DNA of 64,000 bases. Source: CAZHJK01 sp964533275. Its GTDB lineage: Bacteria > Bacillota > Clostridia > Eubacteriales > Garciellaceae. Shown piece by piece: positions 43,165 through 51,446 of this stretch. The notes beneath the pieces were generated by a model, which was given only the letters and a program-made list of their open reading frames with translations, did no database searches and was not told the DNA's origin. Position numbers and translations under genes: made by a program. The DNA is taken from contig CAZHJK010000002.1 in the NCBI GenBank assembly GCA_964533275.1, forward strand, positions 62,001 to 126,000. Reading direction: 5' to 3'. Position 1 is the first letter of the stretch. Each line of letters begins with the position of its first letter.

Positions 43165-45312
43165 TTAATAGCTAATATCCCATCCTCTCTCAAGGTATAC
43201 TTCATGAAGAATAGTCTGAATATTGCTATTTGAAATTTGTCTTACAGTTTCTCTATAAAGTGTCTTTCCTTCCTCACGTTGAACACCCTTAACAAGGTTT
43301 AATAGAAAATTGTCAAATACCTGCTTATCTTTAGGTTGTGGTGGATTTTCTTCAAGCTCCTTCAATGCCTCTTTAACTTCAACTGATGTTAAATTACGCT
43401 GTGTATATTTTGCATTTTCTGCTGCTTCAATATAATTTTCAAAATATATATTTAAATAAAAGAGATCAGTAGATACATACTCTTCTCTATTTTGCAGAGC
43501 ATTTCTCGCACCTTCCCAATTTTCAGTAGCAATATAATATCTGCTTAGATTGTAATAATAGCTGTCATCATGGTCTTCACTATCTTCTAAAACAGCTGAA
43601 TAATAAAGCTCACTATTTTCTTTTATTTCATCTATTTCCATAAGTTCAATGATATTAATTAAAAGACTATTATCTCCAATAACATCGGTTAATCTTTCCC
43701 CTAGTTCTATTGCCCTTTTTATATTCTCCTCCCCATATTTCCAGCCTATTCCATAAATTTTTGTAAGATATCTTAAGGCATCTGTATTATCAGGTTCATC
43801 CTCAAGGATATTTTCATAATACTGGATTGCTTCAGGGTAGTCTTGGTTAAGAATTATTTTTTCACCTTCAGTTAGACTTCCTCCCACTTTAACACTTGGT
43901 ATTTGGTCATAGTAGGTTCTTTGTGGAAGGCTGCTGGTTATTAAGTTTTTATTCTCATCATATGCATTTACAACTATTGGGTGTTCTACTCCGGGTAAAA
44001 ACAGTCCAAGAACTGCCTCAGGACCAAGAAGCCCTTCTTCCCATCTGCTTATACCTGATATATTACTTTTAAGTAAATCTATATTAAAGGTAGCCGAAGT
44101 TTTAGTAAATTTAATTTGCCCATTCACATCAATTGTTGGAGACCGAAAAATGGCTCCATCTGAAATGGTTACAATCTCAACTGTATAGTAATCTGCACCA
44201 TCCACTTCTTCCCAAGACACTGTAAATTCTTCTCCTGATATCTTCTTATCTGATTCAGGTATTTTTATACCCATTGTGTTTTTAAACTCAAAGTTGATTT
44301 CTCCATCATCTCCGTCAAGCTCAAAATAGGAATTGGTTGGGCGTTGAAGTACCTTATCTGCTAGAAGTGAGCCTTCTACACCAATTCCAATATTATATAC
44401 CCCATCCTTAAGTCCAAGAGTTTCAAACTCTCCATTTTTATCGGTGATTCCAATATAACTTTCCCCTCCAACTCTAATACCTCCGTCTGCTGCCTGCACA
44501 TATATCTCCACAAAGGGCATTGGTTCCCCTTCATAGCTTATAGTTCCTCTTATAACATTATCACCCTTGAAAACTTCCAATACATTATCAAACCAAAAGT
44601 TTCTATTATCATATCCATTGGAGCCAAAGTTATCTTTATCAAATTCCCAAAAATTGTTGCTTGTCATATTTTCATATATCTTTTTAGCTTCTTCATAATT
44701 CCCATCAAAAAGAGAGATTTCTGCTCTAAGTATATCAAGGTTCACATCAGCAAAGTCTGTTTTATCATACTTTGTAACTATCCTCCTTGCCCCATCTCTA
44801 TCTCCATTTACATGAAAAAGAAATCCACTATAAATATCTGATGTATATTTTAGTTTCTCATCATTAACTTCCTGTCCAAAGGAAATCCAATTATTAAGCA
44901 TATCGACATCTCCTGTTGCAATTGCCAAATCAAGGAGCAATTTATAGGAGTCAATATAATATTGTTTTTCACTTTCTTTATGAAAAGGCTCCTTCAAAAT
45001 TCCTTGGAGAATTTCTTTCGATTTTTCCATATCCTCAGGGCTTGTGTTTCCTCCACCACCCCAACTGTTAAAGTAAATAGTGAATTTGCTATGGCTTTTA
45101 ACAAGACTTTTTGCATAAAGGAAACTTCCCTTAATATCTGATGTAGTAGGATATGAAGCATATTTTTGGTAAAAAAAAGTCGCCTTATCTGATCCCTTAT
45201 ACTCCAGTGAATTTGCTATACCAAGGATTGCTGTAGGAATAATCCATACTAATGTAATAGTGAATACAAAAATAAGAAGTATTAATATCTTTATTTTAAT
45301 TTTTATCTTCAT
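43165..45312 (-). CDS. Large membrane-anchored TPR protein of the ECF sigma operon
   Basis: A 715-residue protein with a basic N terminus and one membrane helix, the rest predicted outside. The middle carries a carboxypeptidase-regulatory-like beta domain (GTISYEGEPMPFVEIYV ... GITDKNGEFETLGLKDGVY) and a Fn3-like stretch, while both the N- and C-terminal parts contain helical repeats of TPR type (AIQYYENILEDEPDNTDALR). I recognise no catalytic motif. It overlaps the regulator gene by 17 bases and must be made with the ECF sigma factor, so it is either part of the sensor or the output of the system. Confidence 0.7.
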   Translation of the reverse strand: MKIKIKIKILILLIFVFTITLVWIIPTAILGIANSLEYKGSDKATFFYQKYASYPTTSDIKGSFLYAKSLVKSHSKFTIYFNSWGGGGNTSPEDMEKSKEILQGILKEPFHKESEKQYYIDSYKLLLDLAIATGDVDMLNNWISFGQEVNDEKLKYTSDIYSGFLFHVNGDRDGARRIVTKYDKTDFADVNLDILRAEISLFDGNYEEAKKIYENMTSNNFWEFDKDNFGSNGYDNRNFWFDNVLEVFKGDNVIRGTISYEGEPMPFVEIYVQAADGGIRVGGESYIGITDKNGEFETLGLKDGVYNIGIGVEGSLLADKVLQRPTNSYFELDGDDGEINFEFKNTMGIKIPESDKKISGEEFTVSWEEVDGADYYTVEIVTISDGAIFRSPTIDVNGQIKFTKTSATFNIDLLKSNISGISRWEEGLLGPEAVLGLFLPGVEHPIVVNAYDENKNLITSSLPQRTYYDQIPSVKVGGSLTEGEKIILNQDYPEAIQYYENILEDEPDNTDALRYLTKIYGIGWKYGEENIKRAIELGERLTDVIGDNSLLINIIELMEIDEIKENSELYYSAVLEDSEDHDDSYYYNLSRYYIATENWEGARNALQNREEYVSTDLFYLNIYFENYIEAAENAKYTQRNLTSVEVKEALKELEENPPQPKDKQVFDNFLLNLVKGVQREEGKTLYRETVRQISNSNIQTILHEVYLERGWDISY

Positions 45313-45619
45313 TTTTGCTCACCTCATAACTTTCTCTTATGATTACCTGAGAGCCTCCAATGTCTATAATTCTTTCCTTTTGTGATTTAAATGCCTCTAC
45401 AGGAATTATTGTTATAACAAATATGAATACAAGCCCAACAATTACTGGTGCTAATGGTATTTCTATCTCCCTATTTAAAAAATTATTTATCTTTTCTTTT
45501 ATTGTTTTCTTCCTATTTTTAAAAATATTGTCCAAAGCTGCTTGAGATAAGGTCAGACCAAATGTTTCTTCTTCCATAATATTTTTAATCTCTTTGTCGA
45601 AATTATCTTTTCTATCCAT
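45296..45619 (-). CDS. Putative anti-sigma factor (single membrane helix)
   Basis: A 107-residue protein with a charged N-terminal cytoplasmic part of about 50 residues, one membrane helix (APVIVGLVFIFVITIIP) and a short outer tail. The position directly after an ECF sigma gene, with an 8-base overlap, and this topology are those of an anti-sigma factor that holds the sigma at the membrane. No zinc-binding H-x3-C-x2-C motif is present. Function is inferred from context. Confidence 0.6.
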   Translation of the reverse strand: MDRKDNFDKEIKNIMEEETFGLTLSQAALDNIFKNRKKTIKEKINNFLNREIEIPLAPVIVGLVFIFVITIIPVEAFKSQKERIIDIGGSQVIIRESYEVSKNEDKN

Positions 45620-46148
45620 TTAACTGACCTCCTTTCAAAAGACTTTCCTTTAAAATTCTTCTCCCTCTCGAGAGCTTACTTTTTATTGTTCCTTCCTTTT
45701 CATTTAATAAGTTTGAAATTTCTTTAATTGAAAGTTCCTCAAAGTAGAAAAGTACCAACACTTCCCTATAAAGCGAGTTTAAATGGTAAAGCTCTTTTCT
45801 TAACAAATCTCTATCGAAATTTTTTTCTACTTGATACTCCACTTCATTATTTCCAACCCACTCATCTTCAAGGATGAGGGTATCTTGTTTCTTTCTTAAT
45901 CTATCTCTTGATAGGTTAAGCGCTATGGTATAAATCCAGGTATAGAGTCCTGACTTTTCCCTGAAGGTATCCATTTTTTGAAATATCCTTATAAATGTTT
46001 CCTGGACAACATCTTCTGCTTCCTCTCTGTCCTTAAGTATCAGGTAGCAGGTTCTTAAAAGTCTGTTCCCATATTCTGAAACTATCTTATTATAGGCATC
46101 TTCTTGTCCATTTTTTAAGTTTTTGACTAATAACTTCTCTGCCACCAT
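45612..46148 (-). CDS. ECF-type RNA polymerase sigma factor
   Basis: A 178-residue sigma factor with region 2 (AEDVVQETFIRIFQKMDTF ... YTWIYTIALNLSRDRLRK) and region 4 (LYREVLVLFYFEELSIKEIS ... EGTIKSKLSRGR), and no regions 1 or 3, as in the SigW/SigV group. The exact start is unclear: TTG, ATG and GTG follow each other right after GGGAGGG. A consensus ECF promoter upstream indicates self-activation. It heads the operon with the membrane regulator and the TPR protein. Confidence 0.9.
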   Translation of the reverse strand: MVAEKLLVKNLKNGQEDAYNKIVSEYGNRLLRTCYLILKDREEAEDVVQETFIRIFQKMDTFREKSGLYTWIYTIALNLSRDRLRKKQDTLILEDEWVGNNEVEYQVEKNFDRDLLRKELYHLNSLYREVLVLFYFEELSIKEISNLLNEKEGTIKSKLSRGRRILKESLLKGGQLNG

Positions 46149-46167
46149 CAACCCTCCCTACCATTAA

Positions 46168-46193
46168 GACGGTATAACACAAAATAGGTTGCA
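46168..46193 (-). promoter_or_regulatory. ECF-type promoter of the sigma operon
   Basis: TGCAAC (46188-46193) and CGTC (46168-46171) separated by exactly 16 bases on the minus strand, with a T-rich stretch after the -35. This is the pattern read by SigW/SigV-like factors and implies autoregulation. Confidence 0.75.
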
Positions 46194-46261
46194 AACAAAT
46201 TAAAGAAGTTCTATAAAGTATTATATCGTAAATTTCATATTAACTGTGTGCAATAATAAAA

Positions 46262-46425
46262 CCAATATAAAAGATCTATGAATGCCAGCAATTCAGAGTA
46301 ATAATAATAATAAATTAAATAGGGACGGTGACTTTTTCCTCCATATACTGGAAATTAAAGTCACCGTCCCTATAGTTTAAAAGCCAATATAAAAGCCCCA
46401 TGAATGCGAGCATTCTAAAATAATA
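46262..46425. repeat. Imperfect 42-bp direct repeats flanking a hairpin
   Basis: Copies at 46262-46303 and 46384-46425 both start CCAATATAAAAG, share ATGAATGC and AGCA, and end TAATA, with about ten differences. The hairpin at 46321-46372 lies between them. Confidence 0.65.
46321..46372. repeat. GGGACGGTGAC hairpin
   Basis: Arms AGGGACGGTGACTTT and AAAGTCACCGTCCCT form a perfect 15-bp stem around a loop that itself pairs partly (TTCC/GGAA). It shares the GGGACGGT core with the insert at 9814-9840. Placed between two convergent-looking ends, it could be a terminator relic or a REP-like element. Confidence 0.7.
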
Positions 46426-46437
46426 CCTATATACTAC

Positions 46438-46577
46438 GGATTATCTGCGAATCTATAAATACCTCAGCTCCCTCTGGTCGCTTCGGTCATTTATAGATTC
46501 CTATGAAATCCAAAAAAGCAAGAGAAAAGTAAGTAAACTTCCTTTTCTCTTGCTCCTTTGTCTTTCGCAGATAATCC
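46438..46577 (-). terminator. Nested-stem terminator of the ribosomal operon
   Basis: On the minus strand the hairpin GCAAGAGAAAAG/CTTTTCTCTTGC (12 bp, 46518-46553) is followed by TTTTTT: a strong intrinsic terminator for rpsI. A second perfect 12-bp hairpin GAATCTATAAAT/ATTTATAGATTC (46449-46500) follows. Both are enclosed by an outer 12-bp stem GGATTATCTGCG/CGCAGATAATCC whose arm touches the rpsI stop codon, giving a three-way-junction shape. Confidence 0.85.
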
Positions 46578-46969
46578 TATCTTTTTGAAAATTGTGGGGA
46601 TCTTCTGGCTCCTTTTAAGCCGTATTTCTTTCTTTCCTTCATTCTTGGGTCTCTTGTTAAGTAGCCAGCTTTCTTTAAAGCTCCTCTTAGTTCTTCGTCT
46701 GCTTTTATTAAAGCTCTAGCTATACCATGACGAATAGCTCCTGCTTGACCTGTATATCCGCCACCTTCTACCTTTACAATAACATCAAATCTGCCTTCTG
46801 TATTAGTTAAGGTTAATGGTTGTTTTGAAATAACCTTTAGGGTTTCTAACCCGAAAAATTCATCTAATTCTCTTCCATTAACAATGAATTTACCATCACC
46901 AGGTAATAGTCTTACCCTTGCTATTGAACTTTTTCTTCTACCGGTTCCTAAATATTGTACTTTAGCCAA
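46577..46969 (-). CDS. rpsI: Ribosomal protein S9
   Basis: 130 residues, with the N-terminal QYLGTGRRKSSIARV and C-terminal RRSPQFSKR typical of S9; the terminal arginine reaches the P-site tRNA. The start is a TTG seven bases after AAAGGAGG, rather than an upstream ATG. It follows rplM by 29 bases, the usual pair, and ends the whole ribosomal cluster. Confidence 0.97.
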   Translation of the reverse strand: MAKVQYLGTGRRKSSIARVRLLPGDGKFIVNGRELDEFFGLETLKVISKQPLTLTNTEGRFDVIVKVEGGGYTGQAGAIRHGIARALIKADEELRGALKKAGYLTRDPRMKERKKYGLKGARRSPQFSKR

Positions 46970-46998
46970 TGTGCTTCCTCCTTTCAACCTTTTTAAGA

Positions 46999-47433
46999 TT
47001 ATTCATTTATCTCTAGCACTTCTGGTTGTTGTGCTTCATGAGGATGCTCTGCTCCTCTATATACTTTTAATTTTTTAATCATTTGTCGTCCTAAACGATT
47101 GTGTGGAAGCATACCTCTAATTGCTTCATACACTACCTTTTCCGGTTTCTCTGCCATAAGTCTTCTATATGGAGTTTCCTTTAATCCACCTGGATATTGG
47201 GAGTGAGTTCTATACATTTTTTGATCTAACTTTTTACCTGTTAATACTATTTTTGATGCATTTAATATAATTACATGATCACCTGTATCCACATGTGGTG
47301 TATAAATAGGCTTATTCTTTCCTTTTAAAATCTTTGCAACTTCACTTGCTAGTCTACCTAACACTTTACCTTCTGCATCAACAATAAACCATTTTCTTTC
47401 TATCTCATTGGCTTTTGCCATGAATGTTTTCAT
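46999..47433 (-). CDS. rplM: Ribosomal protein L13
   Basis: 144 residues of the large subunit; KWFIVDAEGKVLGRLASEVA, HVDTGDHVIILNA and the PHNRLGRQMIKKLKVYRG segment are conserved. The ATG follows GGAGGG; eleven upstream codons are unsupported. The gene pair rplM-rpsI has its own promoter and a hairpin leader, though read-through from truA is possible. Confidence 0.97.
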   Translation of the reverse strand: MKTFMAKANEIERKWFIVDAEGKVLGRLASEVAKILKGKNKPIYTPHVDTGDHVIILNASKIVLTGKKLDQKMYRTHSQYPGGLKETPYRRLMAEKPEKVVYEAIRGMLPHNRLGRQMIKKLKVYRGAEHPHEAQQPEVLEINE

Positions 47434-47498
47434 CCTATTTCCCTCCTTGTAAACCAATATATTCAAATTATTTATTTCCTCTTATATAATAGACAGTC

Positions 47499-47568
47499 TT
47501 TGATCCGGGGCTAGTGGATCAAATTCTATACCATTCTTTATTTTAATACAACCAGCCTAGTGTGTCAA
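47499..47568 (-). promoter_or_regulatory. Promoter and hairpin leader of rplM-rpsI
   Basis: TTGACA (47563-47568) and TAAAAT (47540-47545) lie 17 bases apart on the minus strand. Soon after the predicted start the leader forms TTTGATCC/GGATCAAA (47499-47523) with a 9-base loop. The position is that of the L13 leader known in Firmicutes, which is thought to bind L13; the match to that RNA family is not verified here. Confidence 0.65.
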
Positions 47569-47581
47569 TGTTTTATATATT

Positions 47582-48316
47582 TTAATAATATATTTCTTCT
47601 AGATATAATCCCTCTGCGGGGGCTGTTTTGCCTGCATATTTCCTATTTTTTGAATTAATAATTTTTGGAATATCATTAAAATGAAATCTGCCTTTGCCTA
47701 CTTCTATTAGTGTACCCATTATTGTTCGAACCATTTTATATAAAAATCCATTACCTTCTATCTCTAATATAATCTTATCGTCCTTATGTATAAGCTTAGA
47801 GTTATAGATTGTTCTTTCTGATGTTTTAACAGCACTTCCTGCAACTCTAAAGGCTGAAAAATCATGGGTGCCAATAAAATATTCATTGGCTTTTTTCATT
47901 TCATCTATATTTAAATGCTGTGGGACATGCCATGCTCTTTTATATTCTAATGCAGACCCATAGCTATTATTAAGTATATGATAGGAATATTTTTTTCCTG
48001 TGGCATGGTATCGGCTGTGAAATTCAATGGGTCTTTCAAATGCTTTATTAACCCTAATATCCTTCGGTAGGAAATTATTTATTGCAAATGGTATTCTTTC
48101 AAGAGATATTTTACTATTTGTATAAAAGTTAGCACTTTGTCCCTTAGCATGTACTCCTTTATCAGTACGACTACACCCATTAACACTATTATTTTCTTTT
48201 GTAATTTTATTTATGGCTTCTTCAACTTTTTGCTGTACAGTAATAACATTTTTTTGCATTTGCCAGCCATGGTAATTGCTGCCATCGTACTCCAAAATAA
48301 TTTGTATATTACGCAC
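47582..48316 (-). CDS. truA: tRNA pseudouridine synthase A
   Basis: A 244-residue enzyme that makes pseudouridine at tRNA positions 38-40. The catalytic Asp lies in GCSRTDKGVHA near residue 52, and the fold motifs YDGSNYHGWQ and FLYKMVRTIMGTL are present. The start overlaps the ecfT stop by eight bases, so it is part of the ecf operon. Length is standard. Confidence 0.95.
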   Translation of the reverse strand: MRNIQIILEYDGSNYHGWQMQKNVITVQQKVEEAINKITKENNSVNGCSRTDKGVHAKGQSANFYTNSKISLERIPFAINNFLPKDIRVNKAFERPIEFHSRYHATGKKYSYHILNNSYGSALEYKRAWHVPQHLNIDEMKKANEYFIGTHDFSAFRVAGSAVKTSERTIYNSKLIHKDDKIILEIEGNGFLYKMVRTIMGTLIEVGKGRFHFNDIPKIINSKNRKYAGKTAPAEGLYLEEIYY

Positions 48317-49127
48317 CTATTATCATCTCCATTAGATATGGATTGATTAATATTAGTACTATTACAATCGCCATTACACCATAGGCAAAAATATCCCTTG
48401 TTGCCATTTTTAATTCTTTCATTCTTGTTCTATTTTCTCCTCCACGATAGCATCTTGCTTCCATAGCAATTGCTAGTTCATCTGCTCTTCTAAAGGCACT
48501 TATAAACAATGGAACTAATAATGGTACCAGACTCTTGGCTCTTTGTAATATGTTTCCACTTTCAAAGTCTGCTCCCCTTGCCATTTGAGCCTTCATTATT
48601 CTGTCTGTTTCCTCCATTAGGGTAGGAATAAATCTTAGAGCAATTGTCATCATCATGGCTAACTCATGGGCATATTTTTTTGCAAAGGGAATATATTTTA
48701 CTATAAATTCAATACCATCTGTAAGTGCAATAGGGGAGGTAGTTAAGGTTAATAATGATGTACCTACTACAAGAAAAATTAATCGCAATGCCATAAAACC
48801 AGCTAATCTTAAACCCTCTATCGTAATCTTTATAGGCCCATATCTAAATATCTCAATTCCTGGGGTTAGTAACATATTTATAATTACTGTAATTGCTATT
48901 ATTATTGCTAGTGGCTTTAATCCCTTTAGTACAAAAGTTATCTTTACCTTGGATAGAAATATTGATAATAAAACAAAACTAAGTACATAAATATAACCGC
49001 TAAATTCTTTAACTAGAAAAAGGGAAATAATATATATAAATGTAATCAATATTTTAGTTCTTGGGTCTAATCGGTGTATTATTGAGTTTTTTGGAAAATA
49101 TTGACCGATTGTTATATCCTTAAGCAT
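48309..49127 (-). CDS. ecfT: Energy-coupling factor transporter, transmembrane subunit
   Basis: A 272-residue membrane protein, the scaffold of ECF-type vitamin and metal importers. LDPRTKI at the N terminus and the two coupling-helix motifs, MARGADFESG and EARCYRGGENRT, which contact the ATPases, are present. It works with many substrate-binding S components encoded elsewhere. It overlaps ecfA2 and truA by eight bases each. Confidence 0.93.
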   Translation of the reverse strand: MLKDITIGQYFPKNSIIHRLDPRTKILITFIYIISLFLVKEFSGYIYVLSFVLLSIFLSKVKITFVLKGLKPLAIIIAITVIINMLLTPGIEIFRYGPIKITIEGLRLAGFMALRLIFLVVGTSLLTLTTSPIALTDGIEFIVKYIPFAKKYAHELAMMMTIALRFIPTLMEETDRIMKAQMARGADFESGNILQRAKSLVPLLVPLFISAFRRADELAIAMEARCYRGGENRTRMKELKMATRDIFAYGVMAIVIVLILINPYLMEMIIGA

Positions 49128-49983
49128 TATCTCTTCTCCTTAACATTTTTAATATTTCTTCCTTGGCTTCTTCTAATGTATATATGTCATCCCTTACTTC
49201 AGAGTCTTTTTCCTTTAAACTTTTCATTAAATAGGCAACTTGTGGTGCTGCTAAACCAATTTCCTCTAGCATTTCCACTTCTTTAAAAACTTTCCTGGGT
49301 TCATCTGAAAGGACAATACTACCCTTGTGCATAACTATTATTCTATCTGCAAACCTGCTTATATCCTCCATGCTATGGGATACTAATATTATTGTATTAT
49401 TAGTCTTTATATGGAATTTATTTATTTGATCTAATATTTCATCTCTACCCCTTGGATCTAAACCTGCTGTAGGTTCATCTAGAATCAAAACATCTGGTTT
49501 CATTGCTAACACTCCTGCAATTGCTACCCTTCTTCTTTGTCCTCCACTTAATTCAAAGGGGGATTGATCCTTTAATTTATCAAAATCCAGTCCTACCTGA
49601 GTCATAGACTCTTTTACTCTCAAGCCCACTTCAGAATCACTTAGTCCAAGATTTTGTGGTCCAAAGGCTATATCTTTAAATATTGTTTCTTCAAAAAGTT
49701 GATATTCTGGATATTGAAATACTAATCCGACTTTCTCTCTTACCTTTTTTAATTTAATCTCTTTTTTTGTAATATTTAATCCATCTAAAATTATACTCCC
49801 CGATGTTGGTTTCAATAATCCATTTAGATGTTGTATAAAGGTAGATTTTCCTGAACCAGTATGACCAATAAGTCCTATAAACTCGCCATTTCTGATTTCT
49901 GTAGATATTTCCTTTAGGGCTTGAAATTCAAAGGGGGTACCTTGTGAATATATATGGGATAATTTCTCTATTATTAAGGACAT
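49120..49983 (-). CDS. ecfA2: Energy-coupling factor transporter ATPase 2
   Basis: A 287-residue ABC ATPase with Walker A GHTGSGKST, signature LSGGQRRRVAIAGVLA, Walker B VLILDEPTAGLD and switch histidine in VSHSMED. It pairs with EcfA1 to drive the ECF importer. The start overlaps the ecfA1 stop by ten bases, indicating coupled translation. Confidence 0.93.
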   Translation of the reverse strand: MSLIIEKLSHIYSQGTPFEFQALKEISTEIRNGEFIGLIGHTGSGKSTFIQHLNGLLKPTSGSIILDGLNITKKEIKLKKVREKVGLVFQYPEYQLFEETIFKDIAFGPQNLGLSDSEVGLRVKESMTQVGLDFDKLKDQSPFELSGGQRRRVAIAGVLAMKPDVLILDEPTAGLDPRGRDEILDQINKFHIKTNNTIILVSHSMEDISRFADRIIVMHKGSIVLSDEPRKVFKEVEMLEEIGLAAPQVAYLMKSLKEKDSEVRDDIYTLEEAKEEILKMLRRRDNA

Positions 49984-50807
49984 AACTTTTTCACCATCTC
50001 ATCTACTGTTAAAATATTGCTTTCAATAGGAATACCTGCTTTGTTTAATTGAAATGCAACTTCTGTTACATGGGGTACATCTAAACCTATTTCTTTTAAT
50101 TGTTCCACCTTGGAGAAGATATCTCTAGGCTTTCCTTCTAAAACCACTTCTCCTCCTTCCATAACAATAATACGGTCAGCATTCACTGCTTCATCCATAA
50201 AATGTGTTATGTGAACAATGGTTATACCCTCGTCTTTATTTAACCTCTTTATTGTTTCCATAACTTCTTTGCGTCCTGATGGGTCTAACATTGCTGTAGG
50301 TTCATCTAAGATAATACATTGGGGTCTCATGGCTATAATACCTGCTATAGCTATTCTTTGTTTTTGTCCACCTGATAGTAAATGTGGAGCATGTATCGAA
50401 TACTCTTGCATATCTACCAGCCTTAACGCTTCATCTACTCTTTGTCGAATTTCTTCACTGGGAATCCCTAAATTTTCTGGTCCAAATGCTACATCCTCTT
50501 CTACAATGGTTGCAACAAGCTGATTATCTGGGTTTTGAAAAACCATACCTGCATTTTGTCTAATCTGCCATAGATTTTCTGAATTTATAGTATCTAGTCC
50601 ATTTATTTCTACTTTACCCTTAGTGGGCAGTAAAATAGCATTTAAATGTTTTGCTAAGGTTGATTTACCTGAACCATTATGTCCAATAATTACTATAAAT
50701 TCACCCTTATAAATATCTAAATTTACGCCCCTTAAGGCTCTTGTTATTTCGCCATCATTGCTTTTATATTCATATTCTAAATCTTTTATTTGAATCATTT
50801 TTTCCAT
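49974..50807 (-). CDS. ecfA1: Energy-coupling factor transporter ATPase 1
   Basis: A 277-residue ABC ATPase with Walker A GHNGSGKST, Q-loop VFQNPDNQ, signature LSGGQKQRIAIAGIIA and Walker B CIILDEPTAMLD. VFQNPDNQLVA and the C-terminal ECF-specific extension identify it as EcfA. The ATG is eight bases after GAGGG; a longer frame upstream is unsupported. It follows rplQ after a 270-base gap with inverted repeats, so its expression may be partly separate from the ribosomal genes. Confidence 0.92.
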   Translation of the reverse strand: MEKMIQIKDLEYEYKSNDGEITRALRGVNLDIYKGEFIVIIGHNGSGKSTLAKHLNAILLPTKGKVEINGLDTINSENLWQIRQNAGMVFQNPDNQLVATIVEEDVAFGPENLGIPSEEIRQRVDEALRLVDMQEYSIHAPHLLSGGQKQRIAIAGIIAMRPQCIILDEPTAMLDPSGRKEVMETIKRLNKDEGITIVHITHFMDEAVNADRIIVMEGGEVVLEGKPRDIFSKVEQLKEIGLDVPHVTEVAFQLNKAGIPIESNILTVDEMVKKLCP

Positions 50808-50903
50808 ATTTTTAATCCCTCTATCCTTGGCCATAATACTTTGTTGATTACTTAAAATGTATCTTTAAGAGATTCTATTATACTATTTAAATTATTTAAT
50901 ACA

Positions 50904-50955
50904 AAATTAGGGACTAAGCAACTTGCAATGAAATTGCAACACTTAATCCCAATTT
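50904..50955 (-). terminator. Hairpin between rplQ and ecfA1
   Basis: Long imperfect stem pairing 50904-50929 (AAATTAGGGACTAAG... TGCAAT) with 50933-50955 (ATTGCAACACTTAATCCC...), GAA loop, followed on the minus strand by TTTTG. Probably a partial terminator that sets the ecf operon below the ribosomal genes. Confidence 0.55.
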
Positions 50956-50993
50956 TTCCCTTAAAAAGTTATAGGTAAGAAAATTGCATAATT

Positions 50994-51058
50994 GATTTTC
51001 TCAAACACAGCAATTTGTATAAAGATTATTGTATAGTAAATATATGTGTTTGAGAAAA
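50994..51058. repeat. Inverted repeat TTTTCTCAAACACA after rplQ
   Basis: Arms of at least 14 bp, TTTTCTCAAACACA and TGTGTTTGAGAAAA, separated by about 35 AT-rich bases, beginning 20 bases past the rplQ stop codon. No T-run follows, so processing, mRNA stability or a MITE-like origin are all possible. Confidence 0.65.
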
Positions 51059-51077
51059 ATCTTATTTATGGAATTCC

Positions 51078-51419
51078 CTAAATTAATTCTAAAATTACCA
51101 TTTCTGAAGCATCTCCACGACGAGGTCCTAATTTTAATATTCTAGTATAACCACCATTTCGCTCAGCGTATTTTGGGGCTATTTCATCGAATAATTTCTT
51201 TACTGTGTCTTCTTTGTAAATATATGCTAGGGCTTGTCGTTTAGCTTGTAAATCTCCTTTTTTGCCAAGGGTAATCATTTTTTCAGCTATGCTTCTTGTT
51301 TCTTTTGCTCTGGTTATTGTTGTTTCTATTTTACCGTTTTCTAAAAGGGAAGTAACTAAGTTTCGTAACATAGCTTTTCTTTGATCGGTGGGACGACCTA
51401 ATTTTCTGTATCCAGCCAA
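51078..51419 (-). CDS. rplQ: Ribosomal protein L17
   Basis: 113 residues; GYRKLGRPTDQRKAMLRNLV, a TTITRAKETRS segment and NGGYTRILKLGPRRGDA are diagnostic. It lines the peptide exit tunnel. It closes the alpha operon 27 bases after rpoA, the usual order. Confidence 0.97.
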   Translation of the reverse strand: MAGYRKLGRPTDQRKAMLRNLVTSLLENGKIETTITRAKETRSIAEKMITLGKKGDLQAKRQALAYIYKEDTVKKLFDEIAPKYAERNGGYTRILKLGPRRGDASEMVILELI

Positions 51420-51446
51420 CTCTACCCCTCCTTTACTTCAATCTAT

